Of a stretch of DNA of 35,969 nucleotides, positions 35,685 to 35,969 are shown piece after piece. Below the pieces are notes generated by a model. That model saw only the letters and a list, made by a program, of their open reading frames with translations, searched no databases and had not been told where the DNA came from. The stretch covers positions 1 through 35,969 of the forward strand of contig JANYFT010000420.1 of the NCBI GenBank assembly GCA_025359625.1, read 5' to 3'. A program made the translations under genes and the position numbers. This DNA is from Ferruginibacter sp. (GTDB lineage: Bacteria; Bacteroidota; Bacteroidia; Chitinophagales; Chitinophagaceae). Position 1 is the stretch's first letter, and every line of letters starts with the position of its first letter.

Positions 35685-35710
35685 ACCCACCCCTATCCCC
35701 TAAAGGGGGG
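35685..35710 (+). repeat. Post-stop repeat, copy 4 (after the nfu gene)
   Basis: Directly after the TAA: ACCCACCCCTATCCCC, then TAAA, then GGGGGG. The second C-block pairs with the G-block around TAAA. It is the best-preserved copy together with the one after the aldo/keto reductase gene. Confidence 0.65.
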
Positions 35711-35732
35711 AGACAAAAGACTAAACGAATTC

Positions 35733-35756
35733 AAGCATCCTTAAGGATGCTTTTTT
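35733..35756 (+). terminator. Intrinsic terminator after the nfu gene
   Basis: AAGCATCC (35733-35740), loop TTAA, GGATGCTT (35745-35752), within a run of six T (35751-35756). It slightly overlaps the stop codon of the convergent DoxX-like gene. Confidence 0.88.
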
Positions 35757-35969
35757 ATTTAGCATACCATCTTGCCCACGCAATTAATATAAATTGTAAA
35801 GGGAACAAACGTACCCAGGCTACCCACGGATACACACACATCTGTACACTCATACAGCCACCTTTTTGTATCATGTAAATATGTGCAGGTATAAAAAGGA
35901 TAAGTAAAACAACGATGCCATAAGCACCGGCTTTTCTTGAAGAAGAAAATATTAGTAAGCCACCAAATA
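35755..35969 (-). CDS. DoxX-like membrane protein, N-terminus outside the window
   Basis: The minus-strand frame is open from the right window edge to a TAA at 35757-35755, giving about 71 C-terminal residues. It reads GGLLIFSSSRKAGAYGIVVL, then LLILFIPAHIYM, and near the end WVRLFPLQFILIAWARWYAK. Two hydrophobic helices and the pattern W-V-R-x-P-L-Q-F-x-L-I fit the last helices of DoxX/MauE-like four-helix membrane proteins. The start is beyond the window, so length and N-terminal features are unknown. It converges on nfu and shares its terminator region. Confidence 0.65.
   Translation of the reverse strand, partial: FGGLLIFSSSRKAGAYGIVVLLILFIPAHIYMIQKGGCMSVQMCVYPWVAWVRLFPLQFILIAWARWYAK

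Noticed and set aside
1-35969. tRNA, rRNA, CRISPR array, prophage or integrative element
   Set aside because: I found no cloverleaf with adjacent features, no regularly spaced repeats, and no integrase, transposase or phage structural genes.

Overview
The window reads as chromosomal DNA of a Bacteroidota bacterium, most likely a Chitinophagaceae-type member. It is AT-rich and has few Shine-Dalgarno sequences. Several genes are preceded by the Bacteroidota-type -7 element TAnnTTTG (dnaN, rhlE, a nitrilase-family gene, suhB, recA, fabG, nfu). The protein set also fits: a PaaZ-type fusion, a SulP/carbonic anhydrase pair, XRE plus membrane-domain proteins, and GT2 enzymes with a C-terminal Rossmann-like region. 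I see no rRNA, tRNA, CRISPR array or intact insertion sequence.

Layout. 1-859: end of an unknown coiled-coil-like gene followed by a frameshifted Doc toxin gene. 884-5108: paaZ, a decayed AbiE-like pair, a crotonase-family enzyme and an AlkA-type glycosylase. 5137-8646 (minus): carbonic anhydrase, SulP transporter, a small exported protein and FabG. 8807-11241: a Bcr/CflA drug exporter, then on the minus strand a DUF6922-like gene with an AbiEii nucleotidyltransferase interrupted by a stop codon. 11542-17806: an amine-catabolism cluster of ethanolamine-type permease, glutamine-synthetase-like ligase, iron alcohol dehydrogenase, gamma-glutamyl hydrolase and aldehyde dehydrogenase. 18202-26412: recX, dnaN, a prohibitin-like SPFH protein, a RhlE helicase, an omega-amidase-like nitrilase, an S41 peptidase lipoprotein and thiL. 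26534-35969: suhB-like phosphatase, aldo/keto reductase, GT2 glycosyltransferase, recA, uvrD/pcrA helicase, XRE membrane regulator, nfu and a partial DoxX-like gene.

The most interesting system is the 11.5-17.8 kb cluster. Its five products can be ordered into a microcompartment-free route: take up ethanolamine (or a similar amino alcohol), gamma-glutamylate it, oxidise the alcohol to aldehyde and acid, and release glutamate and glycine. This resembles the gamma-glutamylation route described for Streptomyces GlnA4 and the E. coli Puu pathway, with an iron alcohol dehydrogenase in place of the Puu amine oxidase.

Two other patterns stand out. First, three or four toxin-antitoxin or abortive-infection-like loci are all broken (Doc frameshift, AbiE remnant, AbiEii nonsense codon, and perhaps a remnant at 34.7-34.9 kb). 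Second, a C-rich/G-rich short repeat lies within about 10 nt after the stop codon of four unrelated genes, always in the same orientation relative to the gene.
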